From contig NZ_JBBOYD010000001.1 in assembly GCF_038007965.1 (NCBI RefSeq), forward strand, positions 1,652,501-1,716,500: a stretch of DNA of 64,000 nucleotides, written 5' to 3'. This DNA comes from Niallia sp. FSL W8-0635. Lineage in GTDB: Bacteria; Bacillota; Bacilli; Bacillales; Cytobacillaceae. The notes beneath the pieces are model-generated. The model was not told where the DNA came from. It was given only the letters and a program-made list of their open reading frames with translations, and ran no database searches. Of the stretch, positions 25,665-35,053 are shown one piece after another. The translations under genes and the position numbers were made by a program. Positions within the stretch are counted from its first letter, which is position 1; each line of letters starts with the position of its first letter.

Positions 25665-25809
25665 TATCGACAAAAAGATTTTAGTAAGTTTAATTTAATT
25701 TTTATGCGTTGCTTGGAGCGAACCCCTGTAGCGGAAAGCAATATCTTATTCGAAGAGATTAATAAATAATATAAAAATGTCTGTCTCAAAATATCGGAGT
25801 TAGTCTACA
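25665..25809 (+). repeat. MITE-like interspersed repeat, copy 1
   Basis: About 145 bases bounded by imperfect terminal inverted repeats (TATCGACAAA ... TTAGTCTACA). It matches, in opposite orientation, the element at 43185-43305. Shared blocks include GTTGCTTGGAGCGAA and AATGTCTGTCTC. Inside, GGAGCGAA...TGTAGCGGAAAGCAA looks like the two ends of a GC-rich palindromic repeat whose middle has been lost. Confidence 0.7.
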
Positions 25810-25835
25810 GTTTGAATTAATTGAATTATTATTTT

Positions 25836-25893
25836 TAAAAAAATGTTTTCATTTAGAGGGTTAAACCAATCCTTAAATGAAAACATTTTTTGT
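25836..25893. terminator. Long hairpin downstream of the GbsR-type gene
   Basis: AAAAAATGTTTTCATTTA pairs with TAAATGAAAACATTTTTT across an 18-base loop. The A-run and T-run suit termination in both directions. Confidence 0.75.
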
Positions 25894-25991
25894 TCTTTTC
25901 TAAAGAATTTGGTGTATTTCTCGAAAAAAAGTAAGAAAAAGATGAAAGAGGATATCACATGATTTGGGCAAAAACTGGTTAAAAAACCTAA

Positions 25992-26020
25992 AAAATGTGC
26001 ATTTGTCTATCGCACATTTT
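25992..26020 (+). repeat. Inverted repeat upstream of the YjcZ genes
   Basis: AAAATGTGC (25992-26000) and GCACATTTT (26012-26020) flank an 11-base loop. It could be a weak terminator or an operator ahead of the small spore genes. Confidence 0.4.
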
Positions 26021-26068
26021 AAATTCCTGAATAGGATATATGGAATCAAAAAAAGGAGGTTTTTATTC

Positions 26069-26173
26069 ATGGGTGAAGTTGGAGTAGGTTACGGCGGAGG
26101 TTTCGCTCTTTTAGTAGTATTATTTATTTTATTGGTGATTATCGGTGCTTCTTGGGGTTACGGCGGATTTTAA
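26069..26173 (+). CDS. YjcZ-family small sporulation protein, copy 1
   Basis: This 34-residue peptide has a Gly/Tyr-rich head (MGEVGVGYGGG), one hydrophobic helix (FALLVVLFILLVIIGASWG) and a YGGF tail, the YjcZ/SscA pattern. SscA in B. subtilis aids spore coat assembly. A strong AAAGGAGG sits seven bases before the ATG. It is followed 40 bases on by a related gene. Confidence 0.88.
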   Translation: MGEVGVGYGGGFALLVVLFILLVIIGASWGYGGF

Positions 26174-26213
26174 TAATCCGTAACCAATATAGAAATTAAA
26201 AGGAGGAACTAGA

Positions 26214-26345
26214 ATGTACGGATATGGTGGTTATGGATATCCTGGCTATGGCTACGGTGGTGCTGGTTACGGCGGAGGTTTCGCCTTAATCGTTGTTTTA
26301 TTCATTCTTTTAATCATTGTAGGTGCAGCTTGCTTTAAATGGTAA
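26214..26345 (+). CDS. YjcZ-family small sporulation protein, copy 2
   Basis: This 43-residue peptide has a repetitive Gly-Tyr head ([20 protein letters not shown]) and the same hydrophobic helix ([20 protein letters not shown]) as its neighbour. The ribosome site is AAAGGAGG. A terminator 12 bases downstream closes the pair. The two genes are probably a tandem duplication expressed in the mother cell late in sporulation (inferred from the family). Confidence 0.88.
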   Translation: MYGYGGYGYPGYGYGGAGYGGGFALIVVLFILLIIVGAACFKW

Positions 26346-26356
26346 AAAGTTAAAAT

Positions 26357-26391
26357 GAAGGAGACTGATTCGAAGAGTCAGTCTCCTTTTC
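26357..26391 (+). terminator. Terminator of the YjcZ pair
   Basis: AAGGAGACTGA and TCAGTCTCCTTTT with an 8-base loop. Confidence 0.85.
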
Positions 26392-26414
26392 ATCTATACA
26401 TAGGTAAAATCAAA

Positions 26415-27182
26415 TTATATGGAATAAAAGTTTTTGGTATTTATTAAAAGTTGGCTGTACATAGTTGGTACATTATTTTTTTTCAATGCGGATAAAGTGT
26501 GAATGGTATGATGAATCAAAGTCGGAACATTTTTCTGATGGAGAAAAGGACCTTCTAGTTGCCAAGGACCATCTGTTTCTACCATTATATGATCAATTGG
26601 GAATCGACTTGCAAGCTGGCGAGTTTTCTCCTTATATAATAAATCAGGAGTAAGGGAAATATAATACCCATTTGTGATCATTTGTTCGGTTGTTTTCGTG
26701 CTCCCCTTAAACCAGTGAAAGTGAACCTTTGAAAAGCTGTGTTTTTCAAGTAAATGAATGGCTATATCAGCATCGTCGTAAACGCTATGTAGAATAAGGG
26801 GTTTATCTAATTTTTTTGCTAGTAAAATAAATTGTTCTAATAGTTCAATATAAGGCTCTAAAGGAATAGCGGAAGGATCCATTTTCCTTCTATAGTATGG
26901 TAAACCGACTTCGCCAACGGCAGTCATGGAATCTTTATTTGTATAAATCCATGTAAATAAATTGGATAAGTAAGTGTCAGAAGGAATCGGTTGCTCTGGA
27001 TGATAACCATAGGCAGCTTTTATAAAATCAAACGTTTGACTCCATTTTTTGGTCGTAATACATGAGTCTAAATCTGTTGAAACAGAAATAGCAGCTAGTA
27101 ATGTATCTTCACGAGCAAACTGAATAATATCGTCGTTACTATATTGATCTAAGTGAATATGCGCATCTATTATCTGATTCAT
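26415..27182 (-). CDS. TatD-family metal-dependent hydrolase
   Basis: This 255-residue TIM-barrel hydrolase shows all TatD metal-site motifs: DAHIHLD at the N-terminus, GEVGLPY, LHSVYDD, HFHWFKGS and VETDGPW. TatD proteins are Mg-dependent 3'-5' DNases or related amidohydrolases. It is a monocistronic gene; its ATG is at 27182. The sequence is more divergent than YabD, the usual Bacillus TatD, so this is likely a paralogue of unknown substrate. Confidence 0.83.
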   Translation of the reverse strand: MNQIIDAHIHLDQYSNDDIIQFAREDTLLAAISVSTDLDSCITTKKWSQTFDFIKAAYGYHPEQPIPSDTYLSNLFTWIYTNKDSMTAVGEVGLPYYRRKMDPSAIPLEPYIELLEQFILLAKKLDKPLILHSVYDDADIAIHLLEKHSFSKVHFHWFKGSTKTTEQMITNGYYISLTPDLLYKEKTRQLASRFPIDHIMVETDGPWQLEGPFLHQKNVPTLIHHTIHTLSALKKNNVPTMYSQLLINTKNFYSI

Positions 27183-27369
27183 CTTTTGCCACCTTTTTAT
27201 TTTATAATGGAAAGAAGTAGTGAAAATTTGTACAGTTTAATTATATCAGAAGGAAATAGGAAGAGAGTATCGCTTATTGTATAGGAATTGGAATAAGCGG
27301 TTTGAGTTTGAGTACTTTAAGACTTTTGATAAAATAAAGGAATGAGAAGTGTGTTAGGGGGACTGGTGG

Positions 27370-28083
27370 ATGGATTCATTAAATCAACTAATAAAATCTG
27401 CAAATAATTTAGTTGTATTTACAGGAGCAGGAATGTCTACTGAGAGTGGTTTACCTGATTTTCGGTCGGCAAATCGAGGATTATGGACAAGGGATCAAAA
27501 ACAATATCTTTCAAGTACTAATGCCTTAAATGATCATTTACAGGAATTTATAGAATTTTATAAAAAAAGAGTTCAAGGAATCCATGAATTTAAGCCTCAT
27601 AAAGGGCATAACATTCTTGCTGAATGGGAAAAAATGGGGGTTTTAAAACAAATCATTACCCAAAATGTTGATGGATTTCATCAAGAAGCTGGAAACGAAA
27701 AAGTTGCAGAATTACATGGAACGTTAAAAAAAGTTCATTGTGAGACGTGTGGTGCGAGTTATCTTAGTGAAGAATATTTACATGGGAATTATGCATGTAG
27801 CTGTGGAGGAGTATTGAGACCGTCTATTGTTCTCTTTGGTGAAATGCTTCCAGAAAAGCCTTTTTTAACAGCAGAAGAAGCTGCGATAAAGTCAGATGTC
27901 TTTTTAGTATTAGGCTCTTCCTTATCGGTTTCACCAGCAAATCAATTTCCATTACTTGCTGTTGAAACAGGAGCTAAGTTAATTATTGTGAATAAAGAAC
28001 CAACAGAAATGGATGGGATTGCAGATTACGTTATTCATGAACCAATTGGCAGTGTATTAAAGGAAATAAATTCTAAGCTTTGA
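27370..28083 (+). CDS. NAD-dependent protein deacylase (sirtuin, CobB/SrtN type)
   Basis: This 237-residue Sir2-family enzyme removes acetyl (or other acyl) groups from lysines using NAD. It has the NAD site GAGMSTESGLPDFRS, TQNVDGFHQEAG, the catalytic His in ELHGTL, and four zinc Cys (CETC and CSC, the last two separated by a single residue). The final pair is CSC rather than the usual CxxC, as in several bacterial sirtuins. The ribosome site GGGGG is 8 bases before ATG 27370. In B. subtilis SrtN helps control acetyl-CoA synthetase. Confidence 0.88.
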   Translation: MDSLNQLIKSANNLVVFTGAGMSTESGLPDFRSANRGLWTRDQKQYLSSTNALNDHLQEFIEFYKKRVQGIHEFKPHKGHNILAEWEKMGVLKQIITQNVDGFHQEAGNEKVAELHGTLKKVHCETCGASYLSEEYLHGNYACSCGGVLRPSIVLFGEMLPEKPFLTAEEAAIKSDVFLVLGSSLSVSPANQFPLLAVETGAKLIIVNKEPTEMDGIADYVIHEPIGSVLKEINSKL

Positions 28084-28254
28084 AATAATCAGTATTGTTA
28101 GGAGCGTATAGGATTTAAAGTTCCTAAAGAATATAGAAGAAAATAGTCAAAATAAACGAGTAGAATACATTTAAACCCATTGCAAACTTCGATATATCGA
28201 GATAATATAAGGGAATGGACTAAATTTGAAAGCGTAAAAAGAGAGGAAAGTAAC

Positions 28255-29835
28255 ATGTCAAAGAATTTTAAACAGGATGTACTGTCTCGTCGCACCTTTG
28301 CGATTATTTCCCATCCGGATGCCGGAAAAACGACATTAACGGAAAAACTATTACTATTCGGTGGCGCAATTCGCGATGCTGGAACAGTAAAAGGAAAGAA
28401 GACAGGAAAATATGCAACAAGTGACTGGATGGAGATTGAAAAGCAAAGAGGAATTTCCGTAACATCCAGTGTGATGCAATTCGATTACCAAGATGCACGA
28501 GTGAATATTCTGGATACCCCAGGTCACCAAGATTTTAGTGAGGACACCTACCGTACGCTTACAGCAGTGGATAGTGCTGTCATGATTATTGATTCGGCAA
28601 AAGGGATAGAGGAACAAACCTTAAAACTATTTAAAGTTTGTAAAATGAGAGGCATCCCTATTTTTACATTTATTAATAAATTGGATCGCCAAGGGAAAGC
28701 ACCTCTTGAATTACTTGCAGAATTGGAAGAAGTAATGGGCATAGAGTCCTATCCAATGAATTGGCCGATTGGAATGGGGAAAGAATTTTTAGGAATATAT
28801 GACCGTTTTTATAAACGGATTGAACAGTTCCGTGTGAAAGATAGTGAAAAATATATTCCGTTGAATGAAGATGGAGAAATTGATGGAGACCATCCGATTA
28901 AAAGGGATTCTTTATATGATCAAACATTAGAAGAAATCATGCTTTTAAATGAAGCTGGAAATGAATTCTCAGAGGAAAAAATTAATAACGGAGATTTAAC
29001 GCCTGTATTTTTCGGCAGTGCATTAAGCAACTTTGGTGTTCAAACGTTTTTAGAAACGTATTTACAATTTGCACCATCTCCACAAGCAAGAAAATCTTCT
29101 GTTGGCGAGATTGATCCACTTACTGAGGAGTTTTCAGGGTTTATTTTTAAAATCCAAGCGAATATGAATCCAGCTCACCGTGACCGTATCGCTTTCTTAC
29201 GCATATGTTCAGGGAAATTTGAAAGAGGAATGACTGTAAACTTACCGAGAACTGGGAAGCAAGTGAAGCTAGCTCAATCGACTCAATTTATGGCAGATGA
29301 TCGAAGTACTGTTAATGAAGCGGTTAGCGGAGATATTATTGGACTATATGACCCAGGTTTCTATCAAATTGGAGATACATTAACAGTTAGTAAGAATACC
29401 TTTCAATATGAAAAATTACCACAGTTTACTCCAGAGCTTTTTGTAAAGGTGACGGCAAAAAATGTTATGAAACAAAAGCATTTCCATAAAGGAATTCAGC
29501 AGCTTGTGCAAGAAGGTGCCATTCAATTGTATAAGACTGTAAAAACAGAAGATTATCTTCTTGGAGCAGTAGGTCAATTGCAATTTGAAGTGTTCGAGCA
29601 TCGCATGAGAAATGAATACAATGTAGAAGTGATTATGGAACATGTAGGTTCTAAAATTGCTCGTTGGTTAGTGGACGAAGAGGTAAATGAAAACCTTTCT
29701 AGCGGAAGAAGCTTATTAGTGGAAGACCGCTTCGGTAAAAAAGCATTTTTATTTGAAAATGAATTTGCTTTGCGATGGTTCCAAGATAAAAATCCAGAAG
29801 TGAAATTATTTAATCCAATGGATGAACAAGAATAA
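28255..29835 (+). CDS. prfC: Peptide chain release factor 3 (RF3)
   Basis: This 526-residue translational GTPase recycles RF1/RF2 from the ribosome after peptide release. G1 is [10 protein letters not shown]3 is DTPGHQDF, G4 is NKLD, and the RF3 signature continues through domains II and III ([17 protein letters not shown] near residue 445). Start ATG 28255 follows GAGAGGAAAG; an in-frame upstream extension to 28180 lacks a ribosome site. B. subtilis lacks a typical prfC, from memory, so presence varies among Bacillaceae. The next 650 bases hold no gene. Confidence 0.92.
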   Translation: MSKNFKQDVLSRRTFAIISHPDAGKTTLTEKLLLFGGAIRDAGTVKGKKTGKYATSDWMEIEKQRGISVTSSVMQFDYQDARVNILDTPGHQDFSEDTYRTLTAVDSAVMIIDSAKGIEEQTLKLFKVCKMRGIPIFTFINKLDRQGKAPLELLAELEEVMGIESYPMNWPIGMGKEFLGIYDRFYKRIEQFRVKDSEKYIPLNEDGEIDGDHPIKRDSLYDQTLEEIMLLNEAGNEFSEEKINNGDLTPVFFGSALSNFGVQTFLETYLQFAPSPQARKSSVGEIDPLTEEFSGFIFKIQANMNPAHRDRIAFLRICSGKFERGMTVNLPRTGKQVKLAQSTQFMADDRSTVNEAVSGDIIGLYDPGFYQIGDTLTVSKNTFQYEKLPQFTPELFVKVTAKNVMKQKHFHKGIQQLVQEGAIQLYKTVKTEDYLLGAVGQLQFEVFEHRMRNEYNVEVIMEHVGSKIARWLVDEEVNENLSSGRSLLVEDRFGKKAFLFENEFALRWFQDKNPEVKLFNPMDEQE

Positions 29836-29837
29836 TT

Positions 29838-29913
29838 AAAAAAGAGATTGTTCCAATTAGGTTTCTTCGATTTTTTCAAGGAGACTTTTATTGGAACAGT
29901 CTCTTTTATTTTT
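29838..29913 (+). terminator. Terminator of prfC
   Basis: AAAGAGA-TTGTTCCAAT pairs with ATTGGAACA-GTCTCTTT across a long loop, then TTATTTTT. Confidence 0.75.
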
Positions 29914-30263
29914 ACAGGCGGACACTTTTAGATGAAGGTTTGTATATTTAGTAATAGTTTAGCTAAGTCTAATTGTTAATAAAGAGAATTTCATGTAAAG
30001 ATTGTGTCAGGTTTTTGAACAAATGATAAGAATAGAGGATGGGAGAAAACATGTGTTTATACTAAAAAGATGGCTTTTTAGTATATTAATATAATTTACA
30101 GCCGTTTTTTTTACTTGTTTATGCTATTGTTTTTCGCAAAACATTATTCATTGATGGAGATTTATAGGATAAAAGAAAGTCTTTCGATAGACGAATTACT
30201 GATATATAAGGTTTTTGTATTACTAAATAAAAATGAAAACGCTTAAGAATTATAAAAATTAAA

Positions 30264-30308
30264 AGTTTTCAAAAAACTATTTGTATTTCAAAAAAAAATA
30301 GGTATAAT
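30264..30308 (+). promoter_or_regulatory. aapJ promoter with CodY-like box
   Basis: TTGTAT (30281-30286), a 16-base spacer and TATAAT (30303-30308). Directly upstream, AGTTTTCAAAAAACT (30264-30278) differs from the CodY consensus (AATTTTCWGAAAATT) at three positions. CodY repression would suit an amino-acid importer. A partial cre-like site (TGAAAACGCTTAAG) also begins at 30234. Confidence 0.5.
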
Positions 30309-30311
30309 AAA

Positions 30312-30461
30312 AACAAGTTGTTATAAAAGTTAACAAACAAATGTTAATTAATTTGACTTGTTAGCTATTAGCAATGATGATACTATCTTTCGTTGTAATA
30401 AGAGTATTCTTATATATTAAATAGATTGAATATTCGTTCAATGTGAGTCTGATAGTATCAT
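30312..30461 (+). ncRNA. Candidate structured leader (three-way junction) of the aap operon
   Basis: A perfect 11-base helix joins ATGATACTATC (30377-30387) to GATAGTATCAT (30451-30461). It encloses two perfect 6-base hairpins, ATAAGA-GTAT-TCTTAT (30398-30413) and ATTGAA-TATTCG-TTCAAT (30425-30442). Further upstream AACAAGT (30312-30318) pairs with ACTTGTT (30356-30362). It ends 30 bases before the aapJ ATG. I recognise no known riboswitch; protein-binding dyads are an alternative. Confidence 0.4.
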
Positions 30462-30491
30462 AAAAAAATAGACTATAGGGGGATAAGTTGC

Positions 30492-31565
30492 ATGAAAAAA
30501 AGTTTGTCGCTTATTTTTAGCATTTTATTAGTGCTTGTACTTGCTTTAGCTGGATGTTCAAGTAAGACAGGATCTGAAGGGGATAGTAGTAGTGGAGCAA
30601 AATCAAGTTCTTCTAAAAGTCTACTTGACACTATTAAAGATAGAGGAACTTTAAAAGCTGGTGTCAATGATGCGCTTCCTGGTTTTGGATACATAGGATC
30701 AGATGGAAAAAATACTGGTTTTGATGTTGATTTTGCAAAAGCAGTTGCAGCAGGCGTACTTGGAGATGCTACGAAAATTGAATTTAGACCATTATCCGCT
30801 ACTGACCGTTTTACAGCTGTTCAGTCTGGTGAAGTTGACGTATTAGTACGTAACACAACTTGGACAACAAACCGTGATGCAGAAGTAGGTTTAAGCTTTG
30901 CTCCAGTAACTTTCTATGACGGGCAAGGAATTATGGTACCAAAAGATAGTAATATCAAAACATTAGAAGATTTAGAAGGGAAAACAATTGGTGTAGAAAC
31001 AGGAACAACTACTGAATTAAACTTAGCTGATCAAATGAAAGCTGCAGGAGTTAACTATACAGCACAAACATTTGATAATGCTGATGCTGTAATAGCTGCA
31101 TATGAGCAAGGCTCTATCGATGCATGGACAACAGATAAATCAGGACTAGTTTCACGTCAGTCTACATTACAAGATCCTGATGCGCATATTATTTTAGATG
31201 AAACACTATCAAAAGAACCATTAGCTCCAGCTGTTAAAGATGGAGATGAAAAATGGGCAGATGCAGTAACATGGATTGTATTTGCAACGATTCAAGCAGA
31301 AGAGTTTGGAATTACTTCTCAAAATGTAGATGATTTCTTAACGAGCGAAAACCCAGAAATTCAACGTCTTTTAGGAGTGGAAGGAAATCTTGGTGAACAA
31401 TTAGGCCTTTCCAATGATTTCGCATACCAAGTAATTAAGCAAGTTGGTAACTATGGGGAAATTTATGATCGCAACTTAGGTCCAGATACAGTGTTCAAAT
31501 TAGAGCGTGCTCAAAATGCATTATATAGTGATGGCGGATTATTGTACTCTATTCCGTTCCGTTAA
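30492..31565 (+). CDS. aapJ: Amino-acid ABC transporter substrate-binding lipoprotein (AapJ-like)
   Basis: This 357-residue extracellular binding protein has a lipoprotein signal MKKSLSLIFSILLVLVLALAG with the lipobox Cys at residue 22, then a Ser/Gly-rich linker. The mature domain is family-3 type: GTLKAGVNDALPGFGYIG, GFDVDFAKAVAAGVLGD, AVQSGEVDVLVRNTTWT and GVETGTTTELNLAD. Those features and the length match AapJ/BztA, which bind a wide range of L-amino acids, rather than the shorter Gln or Cys binding proteins usual in Bacillus. The ribosome site is AGGGGGATAAG. A terminator-like hairpin separates it from the permease genes. Confidence 0.87.
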   Translation: MKKSLSLIFSILLVLVLALAGCSSKTGSEGDSSSGAKSSSSKSLLDTIKDRGTLKAGVNDALPGFGYIGSDGKNTGFDVDFAKAVAAGVLGDATKIEFRPLSATDRFTAVQSGEVDVLVRNTTWTTNRDAEVGLSFAPVTFYDGQGIMVPKDSNIKTLEDLEGKTIGVETGTTTELNLADQMKAAGVNYTAQTFDNADAVIAAYEQGSIDAWTTDKSGLVSRQSTLQDPDAHIILDETLSKEPLAPAVKDGDEKWADAVTWIVFATIQAEEFGITSQNVDDFLTSENPEIQRLLGVEGNLGEQLGLSNDFAYQVIKQVGNYGEIYDRNLGPDTVFKLERAQNALYSDGGLLYSIPFR

Positions 31566-31589
31566 GTTAAACTGATAAATTGATTAATA

Positions 31590-31643
31590 AGGGGGTTCTC
31601 AAAACCAAAGTATCACACCCTTTTGAGTACCCCCTATTCTTTT
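31590..31643 (+). terminator. Attenuator hairpin between aapJ and aapQ
   Basis: GGGGGTTCTCAAAA (31591-31604) pairs with TTTTGAGTACCCCC (31621-31634), then TATTCTTTT. It likely keeps binding-protein mRNA more abundant than permease mRNA. Confidence 0.75.
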
Positions 31644-31662
31644 AAGTGAGAGGTGAGAAAGA

Positions 31663-32835
31663 GTGGAAATAAAAAAGACAACATCGACTCCTCTTTGGAG
31701 AAATAGAAAAATGATTCCTATTATTGCCCAAATCCTCTTTGTCATTATAGTAGGAATAGTAATTGCCTTTATGGTAAGAAATGTGATGTCAGGTCTAGAA
31801 CAAATTGGATTGACGCTTGGATTAAGCTATTTAAATCTAAAAGCATCCTTTCCAATTGCAGAATCTATTATTAGCTATACCCCTGATGATCCTTATACTC
31901 GAGCTTTATTGGTTGGATTATTAAATACATTTAAGGTTTCTATCATTGGAATTATATTTGCAAGTATTATTGGAGTAATAGTAGGAATTGCACGTTTATC
32001 TGATAACTGGTTAGTAAGTAAGGTTGCAACTGTTTATGTTGAGGTTTTTAGAAATACACCACTTTTGGTGCAAATCTTTATATGGAACTTTGCAGTATTT
32101 TTACCGATGCCAAAAATTCAAGATGCACTTTCTATTGGTAGCTTCTATTTTTCTAACAGAGGAGCGTCTATTCCGTGGTTTACCTTACAAGATAATACGG
32201 CTATTTGGCTTATTGTACTTGTTCTCTTAATTGTAGCTAGTGTGTTTTTGTATAGAAAATTAATGAAAGTCTCTTTAGAATCTGGTAAGTCTACATATCC
32301 TTTAATAAGTAGTATTGGATTAATAGCAATTGGCGCAATTATTACATTTATTGTTTTAGGAAATGGACCTTTTGGTGTATCGGTTCCGGTTTTTAATGGT
32401 AATGCTTTTGCAGGTGGGACATCATTATCCATTGGATTTATGTCTGTGTTAGTTGCACTAACAATATATACATCTACTTTTATTTCGGAAATAGTCCGTG
32501 CGGGAATTATGGGTGTTCCAAAAGGGCAGACAGAAGCGGCAAAAGCACTTGGCTTTAAAAGTCGTACCGCTCTTCGTTTAATCATTTTCCCACAGGCAAT
32601 TAGAATTATTATTCCGCCGTTAACAAGCCAGTATTTAAATTTAATAAAGAACTCAAGCTTGGCGATGGCAGTCGCATATCAAGATATTGTTGGAATTGGA
32701 AATACAATCATTAATCAGACAGGACATACGTTAGAAACATTGTTAATTGTTATTTCTGTATATTTATTATTTAGCTTAACTACATCCCTGTTAATGAATC
32801 TTTTCAACAAAAAATTCCAGCTGGTAGAAAGGTAG
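31663..32835 (+). CDS. aapQ: Amino-acid ABC permease, first subunit (AapQ-like)
   Basis: This 390-residue permease is longer than the usual 220-residue amino-acid permeases because of an inserted region between the first and later helices, as in AapQ/BztB. It has VEVFRNTPLLVQIFIW after the second helix and the EAA loop KGQTEAAKALGFKSRTALRLIIFPQA near residue 286. GTG start at 31663 after AGAGGTGAG. It works as a heterodimer with the next gene product. Confidence 0.86.
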   Translation: MEIKKTTSTPLWRNRKMIPIIAQILFVIIVGIVIAFMVRNVMSGLEQIGLTLGLSYLNLKASFPIAESIISYTPDDPYTRALLVGLLNTFKVSIIGIIFASIIGVIVGIARLSDNWLVSKVATVYVEVFRNTPLLVQIFIWNFAVFLPMPKIQDALSIGSFYFSNRGASIPWFTLQDNTAIWLIVLVLLIVASVFLYRKLMKVSLESGKSTYPLISSIGLIAIGAIITFIVLGNGPFGVSVPVFNGNAFAGGTSLSIGFMSVLVALTIYTSTFISEIVRAGIMGVPKGQTEAAKALGFKSRTALRLIIFPQAIRIIIPPLTSQYLNLIKNSSLAMAVAYQDIVGIGNTIINQTGHTLETLLIVISVYLLFSLTTSLLMNLFNKKFQLVER

Positions 32836-32844
32836 GGATGCAAA

Positions 32845-34044
32845 TTGGATAATATACAATTGGAAAACACGGAACCAGTTTTGGAAAAGAAAAAATTAAC
32901 TAGTCAGAAGAAACTACAGTTATGGTTGAAAAATAATTTATTTAAAGATTGGAAAAATGCAATACTGACTATTGTCACGCTAATGTTCACGATTTATTTA
33001 CTTGTAAATATTGGCGGATTCCTAGTAGCAAGTGAATGGAGTGTAGTGACAGATAATCTAAGGCTACTTTTCGTGGGGCAATTTCCGATAGAGGAAATTT
33101 GGAGATTATGGGTATCCATTCTATTTTTATCCGTATTATTAGGTACTTCTTGGGGTGTTTGGAGAGGTATTATCGGTCATGTAGCTATTAGTCTTGGTGC
33201 TCTATTATTGGTATTCGGCATTCTTCCTTATACGGAAATCGAATCGAAAGTGTATTTGTTTTCAAGTGTTGTAGCGATTGGTGTTTTTTATTTCGTGGGA
33301 AAGTATGTTCCTAAATTAAAAATTCCTATGCTTGTGTTATGGATATTATATATTCCAATCTGTCTTTCTATTATTAATGGATTTGGAGTATTAGAGCCAG
33401 TTAAAACAAATATATGGGGCGGATTTTTATTAACATTAATAATCGCATCGGTATCCATTATATGTTCTTTTCCACTAGGATTACTACTTGCAGTTGGAAG
33501 ACGAAGTAAACTGCCTATTATTAAATATTGCTGTATTTTATATATTGAATTAATTCGTGGGATGCCACTGATTATGGTCTTATTTATTGCCCAGTTATTG
33601 CTTCCTATGTTCCTTGGTGGCATTCAACTGGATAATGTTGTTCGTGCTATGATTGCCTTCACTTTATTTAGTGCAGCTTATTTAGCAGAAAATATCCGTG
33701 GTGGTTTGCAATCTATACCTAGAGGGCAATTTGAGGCAGCGCAGGCACTTGGGTTAAACAATATCAAGATGATGGTTTTTGTTGTTTTACCACAAGCCTT
33801 AAAAGCAGTTATTCCTGCAATGGTTGGTCAATTTATTTCTGTTTTTAAAGATACATCATTGGTTGCAGTTATAGGATTAGCGGATTTTCTTGGGATGGGA
33901 AAGAAAATAGCTGCCAACCCTGAATATCTAGGTAAATATATGGAGTTATACATCGTCATTGCGTTTATATACTTCATTTTCTGCTTCTTAATGTCCCATG
34001 TTAGTAAACATATAGAAAAATCACTTGGTGTAGGAACGAGATAG
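32845..34044 (+). CDS. aapM: Amino-acid ABC permease, second subunit (AapM-like)
   Basis: This 399-residue permease has a charged cytoplasmic N-terminus (about 45 residues), four extra helices, then the conserved transporter core with YIELIRGMPLIMVLFIAQ and EAA loop RGQFEAAQALGLNNIKMMVFVV. TTG start at 32845, 9 bases after the aapQ stop, with AGGTAGGGATG as ribosome site. Its extended N-terminal half is characteristic of AapM/BztC. Confidence 0.86.
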   Translation: MDNIQLENTEPVLEKKKLTSQKKLQLWLKNNLFKDWKNAILTIVTLMFTIYLLVNIGGFLVASEWSVVTDNLRLLFVGQFPIEEIWRLWVSILFLSVLLGTSWGVWRGIIGHVAISLGALLLVFGILPYTEIESKVYLFSSVVAIGVFYFVGKYVPKLKIPMLVLWILYIPICLSIINGFGVLEPVKTNIWGGFLLTLIIASVSIICSFPLGLLLAVGRRSKLPIIKYCCILYIELIRGMPLIMVLFIAQLLLPMFLGGIQLDNVVRAMIAFTLFSAAYLAENIRGGLQSIPRGQFEAAQALGLNNIKMMVFVVLPQALKAVIPAMVGQFISVFKDTSLVAVIGLADFLGMGKKIAANPEYLGKYMELYIVIAFIYFIFCFLMSHVSKHIEKSLGVGTR

Positions 34045-34062
34045 AAAGGAGAATCGGAGTAT

Positions 34063-34842
34063 ATGGAAAGTGTATTTGGCGTAAATAAACTAACAACCCC
34101 TTTAAATGAGAGAGAAGATATTATAAAAGTAAATAAATTGAATAAATGGTATGGGGATCATCATGTATTAAAGGATGTAGATCTTACGGTTAAACAAGGA
34201 GAGGTAATCGTTATTTTAGGACCATCTGGATCAGGTAAATCCACATTTATTCGAACAATTAATGCCCTAGAAGAATTTCAAAAGGGTGAAATAACGGTTG
34301 ATGATATTGCATTAACGGATGATCTTAAAAATATTGAAGAAATTCGTAAAGAAACGGGAATGGTATTCCAATCCTTTAATTTATTTCCACATATGACAAT
34401 CTTGAAAAATATATCTTTAGCACCTATATGGGTGAGAAAATGGAAAAAAGCAAAAGCGGAACAAATTGCAAAGGAATTGCTAGAAAGAGTAGGTATTCCG
34501 GAGCAAGCAAATAAATATCCGGGACAATTATCTGGTGGTCAGCAGCAACGTGTTGCGATTGCTAGAGCATTAGCAATGCAGCCTAAGATTATGCTTTTTG
34601 ATGAACCTACATCTGCGCTCGATCCAGAGATGGTAAAGGAAGTGTTAGATGTTATGAAAACTTTGGCGGAATCTGGAATGACCATGCTTGTGGTAACACA
34701 TGAAATGGGATTTGCAAGACAAGTTGCCGACCGTATTATCTTATTTGATAAGGGTGAAATTGTCGAAATGGGCAAACCAGAAGAATTATTTGACAATCCT
34801 AAGCATGAACGGACGAAAGCATTCTTATCCCAGATACTATAA
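34063..34842 (+). CDS. aapP: Amino-acid ABC transporter ATPase (AapP-like)
   Basis: This 259-residue ATPase has Walker A (GPSGSGKST), Q-loop ([12 protein letters not shown]), signature [15 protein letters not shown], Walker B ([15 protein letters not shown]) and switch (VTHEMGFAR), as in polar amino-acid importers. The start after GAAAGGAG at 34063. An N-terminal extension of about 20 residues precedes the usual start of such ATPases. It is last gene of aapJQMP, followed by a terminator. Confidence 0.9.
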   Translation: MESVFGVNKLTTPLNEREDIIKVNKLNKWYGDHHVLKDVDLTVKQGEVIVILGPSGSGKSTFIRTINALEEFQKGEITVDDIALTDDLKNIEEIRKETGMVFQSFNLFPHMTILKNISLAPIWVRKWKKAKAEQIAKELLERVGIPEQANKYPGQLSGGQQQRVAIARALAMQPKIMLFDEPTSALDPEMVKEVLDVMKTLAESGMTMLVVTHEMGFARQVADRIILFDKGEIVEMGKPEELFDNPKHERTKAFLSQIL

Positions 34843-34867
34843 AAAAGGGCCAATGGCTCTTTTTTTA
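34841..34867 (+). terminator. Terminator of the aap operon
   Basis: AAAAAAGGGCC, loop AAT, GGCTCTTTTTTT. Confidence 0.85.
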
Positions 34868-35053
34868 TGTGTAAAACTTTCTAAATAATGACTCTCTCTA
34901 TTAAGATAAGGAACTGGGATAATGATATTATTTTAAAAAAAATTATATAATTTCTTTTAAAGCTTGTAAAAATTTAGAAATTCACTTTGTATAAAATATC
35001 ACTATTTCGCTAAAAATGTAACAGTAGGTATAGAAAATTAGATGGTGATACCA

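Noticed and set aside
25665..25809. CRISPR repeat or tRNA-like structure
   Set aside because: There is no regular direct-repeat/spacer spacing and no cloverleaf; it matches the interspersed repeat at 43185-43305.
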